NCBI GenBank assembly: GCA_021801925.1
Contig: JAKABH010000009.1
Location: 1 to 41,731 of the forward strand
Reading direction: 5' to 3'
Length of the DNA: 41,731 bases
Source: Thermoplasmata archaeon
GTDB lineage: Archaea; Thermoplasmatota; Thermoplasmata; Lutacidiplasmatales; UBA184
Shown: positions 31,294-39,353 of the stretch, in pieces
How the letters are laid out: every line of letters begins with the position of its first letter
How positions within the stretch are numbered: the first letter of the stretch is position 1
Notes under the pieces: generated by a model
What the model was told of the DNA's origin: nothing
The model's input: only the letters and a program-made list of their open reading frames with translations
Databases searched by the model: none
Program-made: the position numbers and the translations under genes

Positions 31294-32928
31294 ATGCCGA
31301 GCCTTTCCGACCTCCGGCGCGACCTCGATCTCCCGGACGACGCCCTGCGCGACGCCGGCTCCGGCGCGGCGAAGGCCTCCGTATCGGCGGTGCGGGCGCT
31401 CGCCGGTCGGGGACGGAACGGCCGGCTCGTCCTCGTGACGGCGATGACCCCGACCCGGCACGGCGAGGGAAAGACCGTGACGTCGATCGGTCTCGCGGAC
31501 GGGCTGCGCCGCCGGGGCCACCGGACGGCCGTCTGCCTCCGCCAGCCGTCGCTCGGCCCGGTCTTCGGGATCAAGGGCGGCGCGACCGGCGGCGGCCGCG
31601 CCACGGTCGAACCGTCGACCGAGATCAACCTCGGGTTCACGGGCGATTTGAACGCCGTCGCGGCGGCCCACAACCTGTTGGCGGCCCTCGTCGACAACCA
31701 CCTCTACCACGGCAACGCCCTCGGGATCCGGCCGGATCGGATCGCCTGGCCGCGCACCGTCGACATTGAGGATCGGTCCCTGCGGCACATCGTCACGGGC
31801 GCGGGGGACGACCCCAAGATCCCGCGGCTCTCCTCGTCGTACGTGATCGCCGCCGCCTCCGAGGTGATGGCGATCCTGGCCCTGGCCGGGGATTATGCGG
31901 ACCTCAAGGCCCGCCTCGGCCGGATCCTCGTGGCGGAGCGGGCCGACGGCTCCGCGGTCCGCGCCGCCGACCTCCGGGCCGCGGGATCGATGACCGCCCT
32001 CCTGCGGGACGCCCTCGAGCCGAACCTGGTCCGGACCGCGGAGGGGACGCCCGCGATCGTCCATGCGGGACCGTTCGGCAACATCGCCCACGGCACCTGC
32101 AGCCGGCTCGCGATCGAGCTCGGGCTCGCCACGACCGACTACTGCGTCGTCGAGGCCGGGTTCTCGACGGAGCTGGGGGCGGAGAAGTTCGTCGACATCG
32201 TCACCCCCGTCCTCGGGCACGACGTCGACGCCGGCGTGCTCGTCGTCACCCTGCGCGCGTTGCGGTACCACGGCGGGGCGTCCGACGAGGCGTCGGTGCG
32301 GCCGGATCTTCCCGCGATGGAGCGGGGGCTCGCGAACGTCGAACAGCACCTCGCCAACCTCGCCGCGCTCGGGATCCCGGCGGTGATCGCCCTCAACCGG
32401 TTCCCCGACGACACCCCCGAGGAGATCGCCCGGCTCCACGAGTTCGGCCGGGCGCAGGCGACCCCGGTCGTCGAGTCCCGGGCGTTCGCCGAGGGCGGGG
32501 CAGGGTCGGTCGACCTCGCCGAAGCGGTCGAGGGGCTGGTCGCGCTCGGCCGCCACAGCCGACCGCTCTCGCCGCCGGGGACCGGGCCGGCGGAGCAGGT
32601 CCGCGCGATCGTGACCCGCCTCTACGGCGGGCGGGAGATCGCCCCGTCGGAGGAGGCGGTGCGCGACCTCGCCGAGATCGCCCGGTTCGGGGAGCTCGGC
32701 GGGCCGGTCTGCGTCGCCAAGACGCCGCTGTCGCTCTCCGAGGATCCCCACCGGCTCGGCCGGCCGCAGGGGTTCGTGAGCCCCGTCCACCGGTACAGCC
32801 GGTCGGCCGGCGCCGGGTTCACGGTCGCCTACCTCGGCGCGATCGAACTCATGCCCGGGCTGCCGACCCACCCGGCGGCCGAGCAGATCGACGTCGACGG
32901 GTCGGGACGGATCGTCGGGCTCTCGTAG
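31294..32928 (+). CDS. fhs: Formate-tetrahydrofolate ligase
   Basis: 544 residues, close to the usual 555. ATP loop is MTPTRHGEGKTVTSIGL. PSLGPVFGIKGGATGGGRA, then EINLGFTGDLNAVAAAHNLL and DNHLYHGNALGI, are near-invariant in the family (the usual H in NLHFTGD is Gly here). GLPTHPAAEQIDVD closes the protein. It joins formate to tetrahydrofolate with ATP, giving 10-formyl-THF for biosynthesis or one-carbon assimilation. The enzyme is patchy in archaea and considered bacterial in origin. It diverges from the hydrogenase operon, but the link to H2 metabolism is inference. Confidence 0.96.
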   Translation: MPSLSDLRRDLDLPDDALRDAGSGAAKASVSAVRALAGRGRNGRLVLVTAMTPTRHGEGKTVTSIGLADGLRRRGHRTAVCLRQPSLGPVFGIKGGATGGGRATVEPSTEINLGFTGDLNAVAAAHNLLAALVDNHLYHGNALGIRPDRIAWPRTVDIEDRSLRHIVTGAGDDPKIPRLSSSYVIAAASEVMAILALAGDYADLKARLGRILVAERADGSAVRAADLRAAGSMTALLRDALEPNLVRTAEGTPAIVHAGPFGNIAHGTCSRLAIELGLATTDYCVVEAGFSTELGAEKFVDIVTPVLGHDVDAGVLVVTLRALRYHGGASDEASVRPDLPAMERGLANVEQHLANLAALGIPAVIALNRFPDDTPEEIARLHEFGRAQATPVVESRAFAEGGAGSVDLAEAVEGLVALGRHSRPLSPPGTGPAEQVRAIVTRLYGGREIAPSEEAVRDLAEIARFGELGGPVCVAKTPLSLSEDPHRLGRPQGFVSPVHRYSRSAGAGFTVAYLGAIELMPGLPTHPAAEQIDVDGSGRIVGLS

Positions 32929-32946
32929 GCCGCCGTAGATCCCCTG

Positions 32947-32969
32947 CCCCCGAAGGGCTCCGCCGGGGG
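32947..32969. terminator. Hairpin between convergent fhs and MDR genes
   Basis: CCCCCG (32947-32952) can pair with CGGGGG (32964-32969) across an 11-base loop, between two opposing stops. No T-run; termination role is a guess from position. Confidence 0.25.
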
Positions 32970-32995
32970 AGGGCGGCCCGCGCCGGACCGGGGGA

Positions 32996-33958
32996 CTACG
33001 GGACCGAGAAGACGAGACGGCGGGCCCCGCCGGTCCGGCCCCAGTGCCGCTCGATCTCGGAGAGCGGCCGGACCTCGGTGTCGACGCGGAACCCGGCCCC
33101 GGGGAACGCCGCCAGGAAGTCGCGGATCCCCGCGGCGAGGGTCGCCGGCGAGGAGCTCCCGAGCCCGCTGCCGAGCAGTTCGACCCCCGAACTGCGGAGC
33201 AGCGCCGCGTCGAGGGGCACGGTCGGGCCGGCGAGGGAGCCGATCTGGACGAAGCGGATCCGGCGAGGTCCCCGCGGCGCCTCCGGCCCGCCGAGGGCGG
33301 TGAGCAGCGTCGCCGCGGGGGGACCCCACAGATAATCGAGCACGACCCCGAGATCGGTGGCGCGGGCGAGGCGGCGGAGCCGATCGGACAGATCGGGGGC
33401 GCCGTCCAGCGGCACGACCTCGTCCGCCCCGAGGGAGCGGACGGCCGCGAGCGCCGCCGGGTCGCGTCCGGTCGCGATGACGTGGGCGGCCCCGAGATGC
33501 CGGGCGACCTGGACCGCCATCCGTCCGGAGGTGCCGGTCGCCCCGTGGACGAGCACGGACTCGCCGGGCCGGATCGGCGCGAGCGTCGTCAGCGGGACCC
33601 AGCACGACATCCCGGCGTTCGCCGCGGCCGCCGCGGTGACGTCGTCGAGCCCGTCGGGGAGCGGGATCAGCCGGTCGGCCGGGACCGGTACCCGCTCGCC
33701 GAGGGAGCCGTACGGCGGGCGGGGCATCGAGAAGTAGACCCGGCGGCCGTCCTCGGTCCGGCCGACCCCGTCGACGCCGGGCACGAACGGCGGACGGGGG
33801 GCGGCTCCGTAGGCGGCGCCGCTCGCCCGGAGGAGCGCGAGGGGCACGACGGCCGCCGCCGAGACCCGGACGGAGGTCTCGCCGGCGAGGGGGGACGGGT
33901 CGGGGAACTCTTCGTACCGGGGCGCCGCCCCGACCTCGCGAATCACGGCCGCCTTCAT
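32996..33958 (-). CDS. Quinone-oxidoreductase-like MDR-family protein
   Basis: 320 residues. GroES-like N-terminal domain (~1-120; FVPGVDGVGRTEDGRRVYF) and Rossmann domain with the NADPH motif VLVHGATGTSGRMAVQVARH. No zinc-ligand cysteines of the alcohol dehydrogenase type, so a QOR/zeta-crystallin-like NADPH reductase is likely; substrate unknown. ATG 33958 lies about 34 bases after a minus-strand TATA (CGTCATATTCC, 33988-33998). A perfect palindrome covers the expected transcription start, suggesting repression. Confidence 0.85.
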   Translation of the reverse strand: MKAAVIREVGAAPRYEEFPDPSPLAGETSVRVSAAAVVPLALLRASGAAYGAAPRPPFVPGVDGVGRTEDGRRVYFSMPRPPYGSLGERVPVPADRLIPLPDGLDDVTAAAAANAGMSCWVPLTTLAPIRPGESVLVHGATGTSGRMAVQVARHLGAAHVIATGRDPAALAAVRSLGADEVVPLDGAPDLSDRLRRLARATDLGVVLDYLWGPPAATLLTALGGPEAPRGPRRIRFVQIGSLAGPTVPLDAALLRSSGVELLGSGLGSSSPATLAAGIRDFLAAFPGAGFRVDTEVRPLSEIERHWGRTGGARRLVFSVP

Positions 33959-33971
33959 GCTGCGCTCGCCC

Positions 33972-33989
33972 CCCCCGACCGGTCGGGGG
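33972..33989. promoter_or_regulatory. Perfect 18-base palindrome at the MDR-gene transcription start
   Basis: CCCCCGACCGGTCGGGGG is an exact inverted repeat lying between the minus-strand TATA box (33988-33998) and the start codon (33958). It could be an operator or form a hairpin in the leader. Confidence 0.5.
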
Positions 33990-34066
33990 AATATGACGCC
34001 GTCATGCCGGACGCCGGGAGCCCGAACGGACGCCGCCCCGCCGACGGGGCGTGCCGCCGCGCGACA

Positions 34067-34082
34067 CCGACCGATCGGTCGG
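34067..34082. promoter_or_regulatory. Second palindrome upstream of the VOC gene
   Basis: CCGACCGATCGGTCGG, an exact 16-base palindrome with the same CCGACC/GGTCGG halves as the one at 33972-33989. It lies about 35-50 bases before a TATA-like CCGTATCT (34115-34122). Confidence 0.45.
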
Positions 34083-34152
34083 CGGACCGCCGAGGGCTTC
34101 CCCGCCCCCGAAATCCGTATCTGACCGCTGTGAATGGCGACCCGGGGACCCC

Positions 34153-34539
34153 GTGACGCCCATCGAGCTCAAACTGGACGCCGTGTCCGTGCACATCCGA
34201 GACGTCGAGCGCGCCCGCCACTTCTACGGTCAGATCCTCGGGCTGCGGGAGCTCCAACGCCTGCCCGCGGGGCTCGTCTACGCCCTGCCCGGCTCCGCGA
34301 CCGTGCTCTCGGCGCACATCATGCAGCCGAACGAAGTGGGCCGTCCTCCCGGAACCGTCACCGGCGTCGTCTTCGGGGTGGCGGACGCCCGGGCCGCCCT
34401 GGAGGCGATCCGCGCCGCCGGCGGGACGATCACCGACGAGGCCGTCGACGTGACGAACCCGTCCGGGTCGTACGTGCGGGGGACGATCGCCGATCCCGAC
34501 GGCAACGAGTTCCTCGTCCGGCAGCGGGTATCGCCGTAA
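34153..34539 (+). CDS. VOC-family (glyoxalase/dioxygenase-fold) protein
   Basis: 128 residues, GTG start. Two beta-alpha-beta-beta-beta modules: residues ~5-60 (AVSVHIRDVERARHFYGQIL then GLREL) and ~70-125 (GVVFGVADARAALEAIRAAG then IADPDGNEFLVRQR). His14-equivalent and the terminal Glu in GNEF are candidate metal ligands. Family members include glyoxalases, dioxygenases and drug-binding resistance proteins; the substrate is not readable. It is divergent from the MDR reductase and may share its palindromic control sites. Confidence 0.85.
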   Translation: MTPIELKLDAVSVHIRDVERARHFYGQILGLRELQRLPAGLVYALPGSATVLSAHIMQPNEVGRPPGTVTGVVFGVADARAALEAIRAAGGTITDEAVDVTNPSGSYVRGTIADPDGNEFLVRQRVSP

Positions 34540-34811
34540 GCCGGGGCCTCGTTCCGCCGCCATCACGCGCGTCGCTCCCCCGATCCCCTCCCGGGCGGCT
34601 CGTTCCTCGGGCCGCTCGACCCGGCGACCGCGGCCCCGTCGACCCGGGTCGGTGGTGCGGGCACCCCGAGGCCGGCCCGATCGGCAACCCCGCGGCGCGA
34701 CCCCGGCTCGTCCCCGGTCGGATCGTTTCCCGGAACCCCTCGGAGCGTCGCCGGCGAAGCGAAAGCCGCGCCGCCCGCCGGGGGTCGCAGGGCGGATCGG
34801 TCGTGCGCTCC

Positions 34812-36440
34812 CTACTCCGCGGGCCCCGGCATCGCTCCGTTTCCGGCCGGCCGTACCGGGGTCGCCCCCGCGGTTCCGGGGCTGGGGTCTACGACCGGCC
34901 CCGTCTCGGGCCCCGTCCGGCGCCGGAGGAACACCCCGAGGAGCCCGACGCCGACCGAGAGGAGCGCCCCAATCGCAAAGATCCAGTCAAAGCTCCCCGC
35001 GGTCGGGAGCCCGATCGAGGCGGGAACCCCTCCCCCCGGCACCGCGCGGCCGACGGGCACCGCCGTGGTGAGGCTTGCCAGGACGGCGGCGACCAGCACC
35101 GGACCGATGCTTGCGCCCAAGTCCTGGAACATCTCCGAGAGTCCGGTCTGGATGCCGGTCTCGCCCCGTCGGGCCGACAGCACGACGATATTCGTGATCG
35201 CGATGATCATCGCGACGAGGCCGACAAACGTGGGCACGGCCGTGACGGCGACCTCGAGGTACGTTCGGTGGAACCCGAGGATCGTCAGGAAACCGGCGGT
35301 CGATAGGACGGCGCCCCCCAGGAGGACCGGCTTCGGCCCGAACCGCCCAATCGCCCGCCCCACGAACGGGGCCGCGACCAGCATCGACACGGTCGTCGGC
35401 AGGCTGAGCAGCCCGAACTCGAAGACCGAGTCGCCGAGGCCGACGACCGGCGTCTCGACGTACACGGTGAGGCCGACGAACCCCAGGAAGAGGGCGACCC
35501 CCACCAGCAGGATCGCCATGTAGCTCAGGGCCAGGTTCCGCTCCCGCAGCCGCTCCAAGGGGAGCATCGGGAAGGAGGCCGTCCGCTCCCGCCAGTAGAA
35601 CAGGGCGGCGAGCCCGGCGGCGAGGGCGAGCAGCTCCGGGACGCCACCGACGAGCGGCCCGAGCGCGACCGCGGTCGGATTCGTCCACCCCCACGACGGC
35701 CCTTCCGTCAAGGCGAGGAGGAAGGTCGCCAGCGCCCCTCCCAGCAGGGCCGCTCCCGATAGGTCGACCCCGACCGCGAGCCGGTGCCGGGATTCGGGGA
35801 GCTGCCAGGCGGCGAGCGCGACGAGCGCGACCGCGGCCGGGATCGCCGTGTGGTAGGCGAACGCCCACCCCTGGCTCTGGATCAGCCACGACCCGACGAA
35901 CAGCCCCACGGTGGCGCCCACGGCGAACGTGGCGGCCACGAGCCCCTGCGCCGGGCCGACCCGCTCGGGCGGGAGCTCCTCGCCGATCATCGCGAACGCC
36001 AGCGGGAACAACGCGAGTCCCATCCCCTGCACCCCGCGGACGGCGATCAGCAGGTAGATCGCCTGGGAGCGGGCGAGGCCGACCGTCGCGGCCAAGGCCG
36101 GCGTGTAGCCCGCGACGGAGACGGCGAGCGCGTACACCGCGAGCAGCGCCACCATGACCCGCTTCTTGCCGTAGATGTCGCCGAGCTTCGCGAAGAGGGG
36201 GGTCGTGACGACGCCGACCAGCAGGTAGGCCGAGACGACCCAGGCGACGGTGGGGTACGGGACCCCTCCGAAGAAGCGGACGAGCGCCGGCAGCGCCGGG
36301 ACCATCATCGTTTCGACGTAGTTGACCATCAGACCCGCGCCGGCCAGGAGCAGGAGGATCGTGACCCCCCGCCGGGCGGCCACGCGATCGTCGATCGGGG
36401 AGGCGATCACCCGGGAGGGGGGGTGCGCGTCGTCGGTCAT
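34812..36440 (-). CDS. MFS drug exporter, DHA2 (14-helix) type
   Basis: 542 residues with about 14 membrane helices. Motif A is visible as PLFAKLGDIYGKKRVMVALL (G-x-L-x-D-x-x-G-x-K). An antiporter-type motif C appears around TFAVGATVGLFVGSWLI. These fit proton-driven multidrug or metabolite exporters (EmrB/QacA type). The protein has a charged N-terminus and a Pro/Gly-rich tail. ATG 36440 is divergent from a two-HTH regulator at 36589, the common layout of an exporter and its controller. Confidence 0.9.
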   Translation of the reverse strand: MTDDAHPPSRVIASPIDDRVAARRGVTILLLLAGAGLMVNYVETMMVPALPALVRFFGGVPYPTVAWVVSAYLLVGVVTTPLFAKLGDIYGKKRVMVALLAVYALAVSVAGYTPALAATVGLARSQAIYLLIAVRGVQGMGLALFPLAFAMIGEELPPERVGPAQGLVAATFAVGATVGLFVGSWLIQSQGWAFAYHTAIPAAVALVALAAWQLPESRHRLAVGVDLSGAALLGGALATFLLALTEGPSWGWTNPTAVALGPLVGGVPELLALAAGLAALFYWRERTASFPMLPLERLRERNLALSYMAILLVGVALFLGFVGLTVYVETPVVGLGDSVFEFGLLSLPTTVSMLVAAPFVGRAIGRFGPKPVLLGGAVLSTAGFLTILGFHRTYLEVAVTAVPTFVGLVAMIIAITNIVVLSARRGETGIQTGLSEMFQDLGASIGPVLVAAVLASLTTAVPVGRAVPGGGVPASIGLPTAGSFDWIFAIGALLSVGVGLLGVFLRRRTGPETGPVVDPSPGTAGATPVRPAGNGAMPGPAE

Positions 36441-36482
36441 CGAACGGTCTACCGCGTAACGTGGGGTGAAGCCCGTGCGCGA

Positions 36483-36552
36483 CGGTCCGGACCGAAGGTG
36501 ACCGGAGCGGCTCCCGCCGGTCCGAAACCGTCCGACGGGCGGTCGATATCGG
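36483..36552. promoter_or_regulatory. Divergent control region with repeated GGTCCG sites
   Basis: CGGTCCGGACCG at 36483-36494 is a perfect 12-base palindrome. CGGTCCGAAACCGTCCG at 36518-36534 repeats the half-site. CGATATCGG at 36544-36552 is the TATA candidate of the regulator gene. Sites of this kind fit binding by the adjacent regulator. Confidence 0.4.
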
Positions 36553-36588
36553 AACCGTGAAGGGGACCCCGAGCTACGGCGCTTCGCC

Positions 36589-37665
36589 GTGACGCCGTTC
36601 GCCCGCCCCGAGGAGCTCGATGTCGCCATCCTCCGGGAGATGTACCGGGACCGCCGGGTCGGTCTCACGGGGATCGATCCCCGGCTGAATGCCAGCCGGG
36701 TCGCCCGGTCGCTGGGGATCGGCCGCAACCGGGTCGCCGGCCGACTGCGGGGGTGGCGGACGAGCGGCTTTCTTCGCCGGTATGCGGTCTGGCTCCACCC
36801 CGGCCTCCTCGGGTGGGTCGGGGGATTCTTGAACCTGCGGGTCGGGCACCCGCGGGGGAAGCCGGGCCTCCTCGAGCAGCTCGCCCTCGTCGACGGGGTG
36901 CTCTCCGCGGTGGTGCTGCTCGGCGGGTGGGTCTCCGTCACCGTGATCGCCCCCGACCGGCCGAGCCTCCAGCGGCGGTGGGAGCTGCTCCGCCGCCTGA
37001 CGGGCGTGGTGGAAGCGGAGCCGCTCGACGTGTGGAACGTCCCCCTGGCCCGGACGTCGCTCACGCCGCTCGAGCTGCGGATCGTGCGGGCGCTTAGGGC
37101 GGCGCCGGAGGCGACGATTCACGACATCGCCCGCGCGGTCGGCATCTCGACCCGCACGATGACCCGGAAGTACTCGGCGCTGCTCGACGACGGGTCGGTC
37201 TGGTTCGTGCCGCTCTTCGACTTCTCGGCGTTCCCGTTCCCGGTCGTCATGGTCTCCGCCTCGTTTCGGCCGGACGGGGATCCCGCGCGCTGGGCAGAGG
37301 CCGTCCGAGCTCGCTACCCGCTCGCCGTCGGCGGATCGACGTCGTTCCTCGAACCGAGGAGCTCGACGGAGTCCGCCCTTCTCTACGTCCTGCTGCCGTC
37401 GCCCGCCCAGCTCGAGGATCTGGAGCGGACCGCGGAGGCGGTACCGGGGGTCGACCAGATCGACCTCTCCGTGCTCGTCCGCGTGGTGGACTTCCCCGAG
37501 TGGTACGATCGCCATCTTGCCCAGCTGGCCGGGGCCGGGCCCGTGCGCGGCCGGGCCGAAGCCCGGGATCCGGTGCGCCCGGCCGATCGGTCGGCCCCGG
37601 ACGCGAACGGGACGGCCCGACCGCGGAGCCGCCGAACGGGACGAGCCGCCCCGCCGCACGGCTGA
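36589..37665 (+). CDS. Lrp/AsnC-like regulator with two HTH domains
   Basis: 358 residues, GTG start. First HTH at ~10-60 (LDVAILREMYRDRRVGL, then RVARSLGIGRNRVAGRLRGW). An alpha/beta segment at ~65-150 (VGGFLNLRVGHPRGKPGLLE; WVSVTVIAP) resembles an AsnC ligand domain. Second HTH at ~162-210 (ELRIVRALRAAPEATIHDIA, RAVGISTRTMTRKYSALLDD) is followed by a second alpha/beta segment (~215-315). The tail is disordered and Arg/Pro-rich. It is in effect a fused dimer of the Lrp type. Likely controls the divergent MFS exporter and itself (inference from position and the repeats between them). Confidence 0.75.
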   Translation: MTPFARPEELDVAILREMYRDRRVGLTGIDPRLNASRVARSLGIGRNRVAGRLRGWRTSGFLRRYAVWLHPGLLGWVGGFLNLRVGHPRGKPGLLEQLALVDGVLSAVVLLGGWVSVTVIAPDRPSLQRRWELLRRLTGVVEAEPLDVWNVPLARTSLTPLELRIVRALRAAPEATIHDIARAVGISTRTMTRKYSALLDDGSVWFVPLFDFSAFPFPVVMVSASFRPDGDPARWAEAVRARYPLAVGGSTSFLEPRSSTESALLYVLLPSPAQLEDLERTAEAVPGVDQIDLSVLVRVVDFPEWYDRHLAQLAGAGPVRGRAEARDPVRPADRSAPDANGTARPRSRRTGRAAPPHG

Positions 37666-38115
37666 CCCGCGGGCCGGGGGAATCGAAGGAACGCCAGTCG
37701 AGACCGGCTCCGCACCGGCTACCCAGCGCCCGGTTGGGCCGGGGTCCGGGTCGGCGCACCGATCGAGTTACGGGCGGCGGAGGAAGTCGATCGCGACATC
37801 CACCGGATCTCTCGGAACGGACGGACGGCCCGGTCGGTGAATTGGGAGAGGGGCCCCGCACGGTGTGTGACCGGGGCGAGAGGGCGGAAGCCCCATCGTG
37901 CGGTCCGGTCGGAATACCCCCGGCGGCGCTGGACGGGGGATCCGCGGACGGACATCCGGGAGCCCGCCGTAAGTAGGAGAACGTCGGCGGCGTCGCGGCC
38001 CGCCGTCCGCGGAACGGTCCGGGCGCCGGCGTTCCTCCGGAGCGGAAGGGACCCCGGGAGCGCCTCGGGGCGGCTCTACCGGTCTCTTGGGTGCGGCCGT
38101 AGACCCTTGTGGTAG
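37666..38115. other. 450-base non-coding stretch between regulator and tRNA-Ala
   Basis: No convincing reading frame on either strand. It contains a GTTACGGG-type AT patch near 37768 and the strong hairpin at 37856-37903 (listed separately). The rest is GC-rich with short inverted repeats, for example CCGCCGTCCGCGG-like near 38003-38015. Could hold an unrecognised RNA gene. Confidence 0.4.
37856..37903. ncRNA. Candidate structured RNA hairpin
   Basis: CCGCACGGTG (37856-37865) pairs with CATCGTGCGG (37894-37903) over ten positions including one G-T pair. Inside it GGGG(C) at 37873-37877 pairs with (G)CCCC at 37890-37893, leaving the 7-base bulge TGTGACC on one side. The asymmetric bulge is unlike a simple terminator. 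Orientation and function are unknown; I do not recognise a family. Confidence 0.3.
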
Positions 38116-38187
38116 TGGACTGGTCGGGATTTGAACCCGAGACCTCCGGTTTGCAAAACCGGCGATCTTCCGCTGATCTACCAGCCC
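38116..38187 (-). tRNA. tRNA-Ala (anticodon UGC)
   Basis: 72 bases, complete cloverleaf. The acceptor stem GGGCTGG/CCAGTCC contains the G3-U70 pair that identifies alanine tRNAs; discriminator A. D-arm GATC/GATC, anticodon stem CCGGT/ACCGG around loop TTTGCAA (anticodon TGC), T-arm TCGGG-TTCAAAT-CCCGA. No intron and no encoded CCA. Confidence 0.96.
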
Positions 38188-38212
38188 GCGAACGACCCCA
38201 CGGCGCCCTCCG

Positions 38213-38225
38213 GGTCTTAGGGTTT
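38213..38225 (-). promoter_or_regulatory. Probable TATA box of tRNA-Ala
   Basis: Minus strand AAACCCTAAGACC, about 26-38 bases before the mature tRNA 5' end at 38187. No other AT-rich element lies near. Confidence 0.4.
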
Positions 38226-38291
38226 CCCACCGAGCCGTGGACGGCGGTGGCGGGTCCCAAAGCCCATGTAGCCGCCGAGGGTCGTACGGGT

Positions 38292-39275
38292 GTGAAGCTC
38301 TCCGTCTTCTCGGTCGTCGACGACGCCGGGCCCGGCCGGGACCGGTACCGGGAGACGATCGCGCTCGCCGAGGCGGCCGATCGCGCCGGGTTCTCGGCGC
38401 TCTGGGTCGCGGAGCATCACTTCAACCCGACCGGTCTCTGTCCGGCGCCGGCCGTGCTGCTCGCGGCGTGCGGGGCGCGCACGACCCGGCTGCGGCTCGG
38501 CTCGCTCGTCTCGGTGCTGCCGTTCCACCGACCGGTCGACGTCGCCGAGGAGTACGCCCTCCTCGACCGGCTGGTCGGCGGCCGGGTCAACCTCGGGTTC
38601 GGCAGCGGCTACGTGCCGGCGGAGTTCGAGGGGTACGGGATCGATCCGGGGTCCCGGCACGACCGCTTCGATCTCGCCTATCGGACCGTCGTGGCCGCCC
38701 TCGCCGGGGAGGCGGTGGTGGTGGGGGAGAACGGCGCCCCCCCGGTCCGGCTCAACGTCCGCCCCGTCCAGGAGCCGCACCCGCCGATCTGGATCGCGGT
38801 CCAGCGCCGGGAGGCGATCCCGTACGTCGCGCGCCGGGGCGCCTCGATCGCGCTGATCCCCTACGCCACGGTCCGGGACCTTTCCGAGCTCGCGGACGAG
38901 ATCCGGGAGTTCCGCGCCGCCTGCCCGCCCGGCTCGACGCAGGAGGTGGCGGTCGGTCTGCATCTCTACGCGGGACCGGATCCCGACCACGCCCGGGCCG
39001 CCTTCCGGACCTATCTGGCCGACCGACTGCGCCTCGGCAGCACGCACCTCGAGGCGAAGGCCGCGCGGGCGCCGACGGCGGTCGACCCGGCGGCGCTCGA
39101 GGCGGCGGGCCTGGTCGCCTTCGGCTCCCCCGAGGAGGTCGAGTTCCGCCTCGACCGGCTCGCCGAGATCGGGGTGGACGAGCTGCTCGGCATCTTCGAC
39201 TTCGGTGGGCTCCCGGGGACCGAAGCCGTGGCGTCGATCGAGTCGCTGGGCCACCTGCGCCGCGACCGGGCGTAG
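38292..39275 (+). CDS. Luciferase-like flavin-dependent oxidoreductase (LLM class)
   Basis: 327 residues, GTG start giving MKLSVFSVVDDAG. TIALAEAADRAGFSALWVAE then HHF is the bacterial-luciferase-like signature. LGSLVSVLPFHRPVDVAEEY and RVNLGFGSGYVPAEFEGYGI complete the TIM-barrel pattern, and a C-terminal GSPEEVEFRLDRLAEIGVDE segment is typical. Members use FMN or F420; which one is not clear from sequence, and the substrate is unknown. It is transcribed away from the tRNA gene. Confidence 0.88.
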   Translation: MKLSVFSVVDDAGPGRDRYRETIALAEAADRAGFSALWVAEHHFNPTGLCPAPAVLLAACGARTTRLRLGSLVSVLPFHRPVDVAEEYALLDRLVGGRVNLGFGSGYVPAEFEGYGIDPGSRHDRFDLAYRTVVAALAGEAVVVGENGAPPVRLNVRPVQEPHPPIWIAVQRREAIPYVARRGASIALIPYATVRDLSELADEIREFRAACPPGSTQEVAVGLHLYAGPDPDHARAAFRTYLADRLRLGSTHLEAKAARAPTAVDPAALEAAGLVAFGSPEEVEFRLDRLAEIGVDELLGIFDFGGLPGTEAVASIESLGHLRRDRA

Positions 39276-39353
39276 CGGGTTCCCGAGAGCCCCGCGGGGT
39301 CCCGGGGGCGAAAACGAGGGCAGGAACGGGTTGGACGCGGGAGGACGGGCCGC

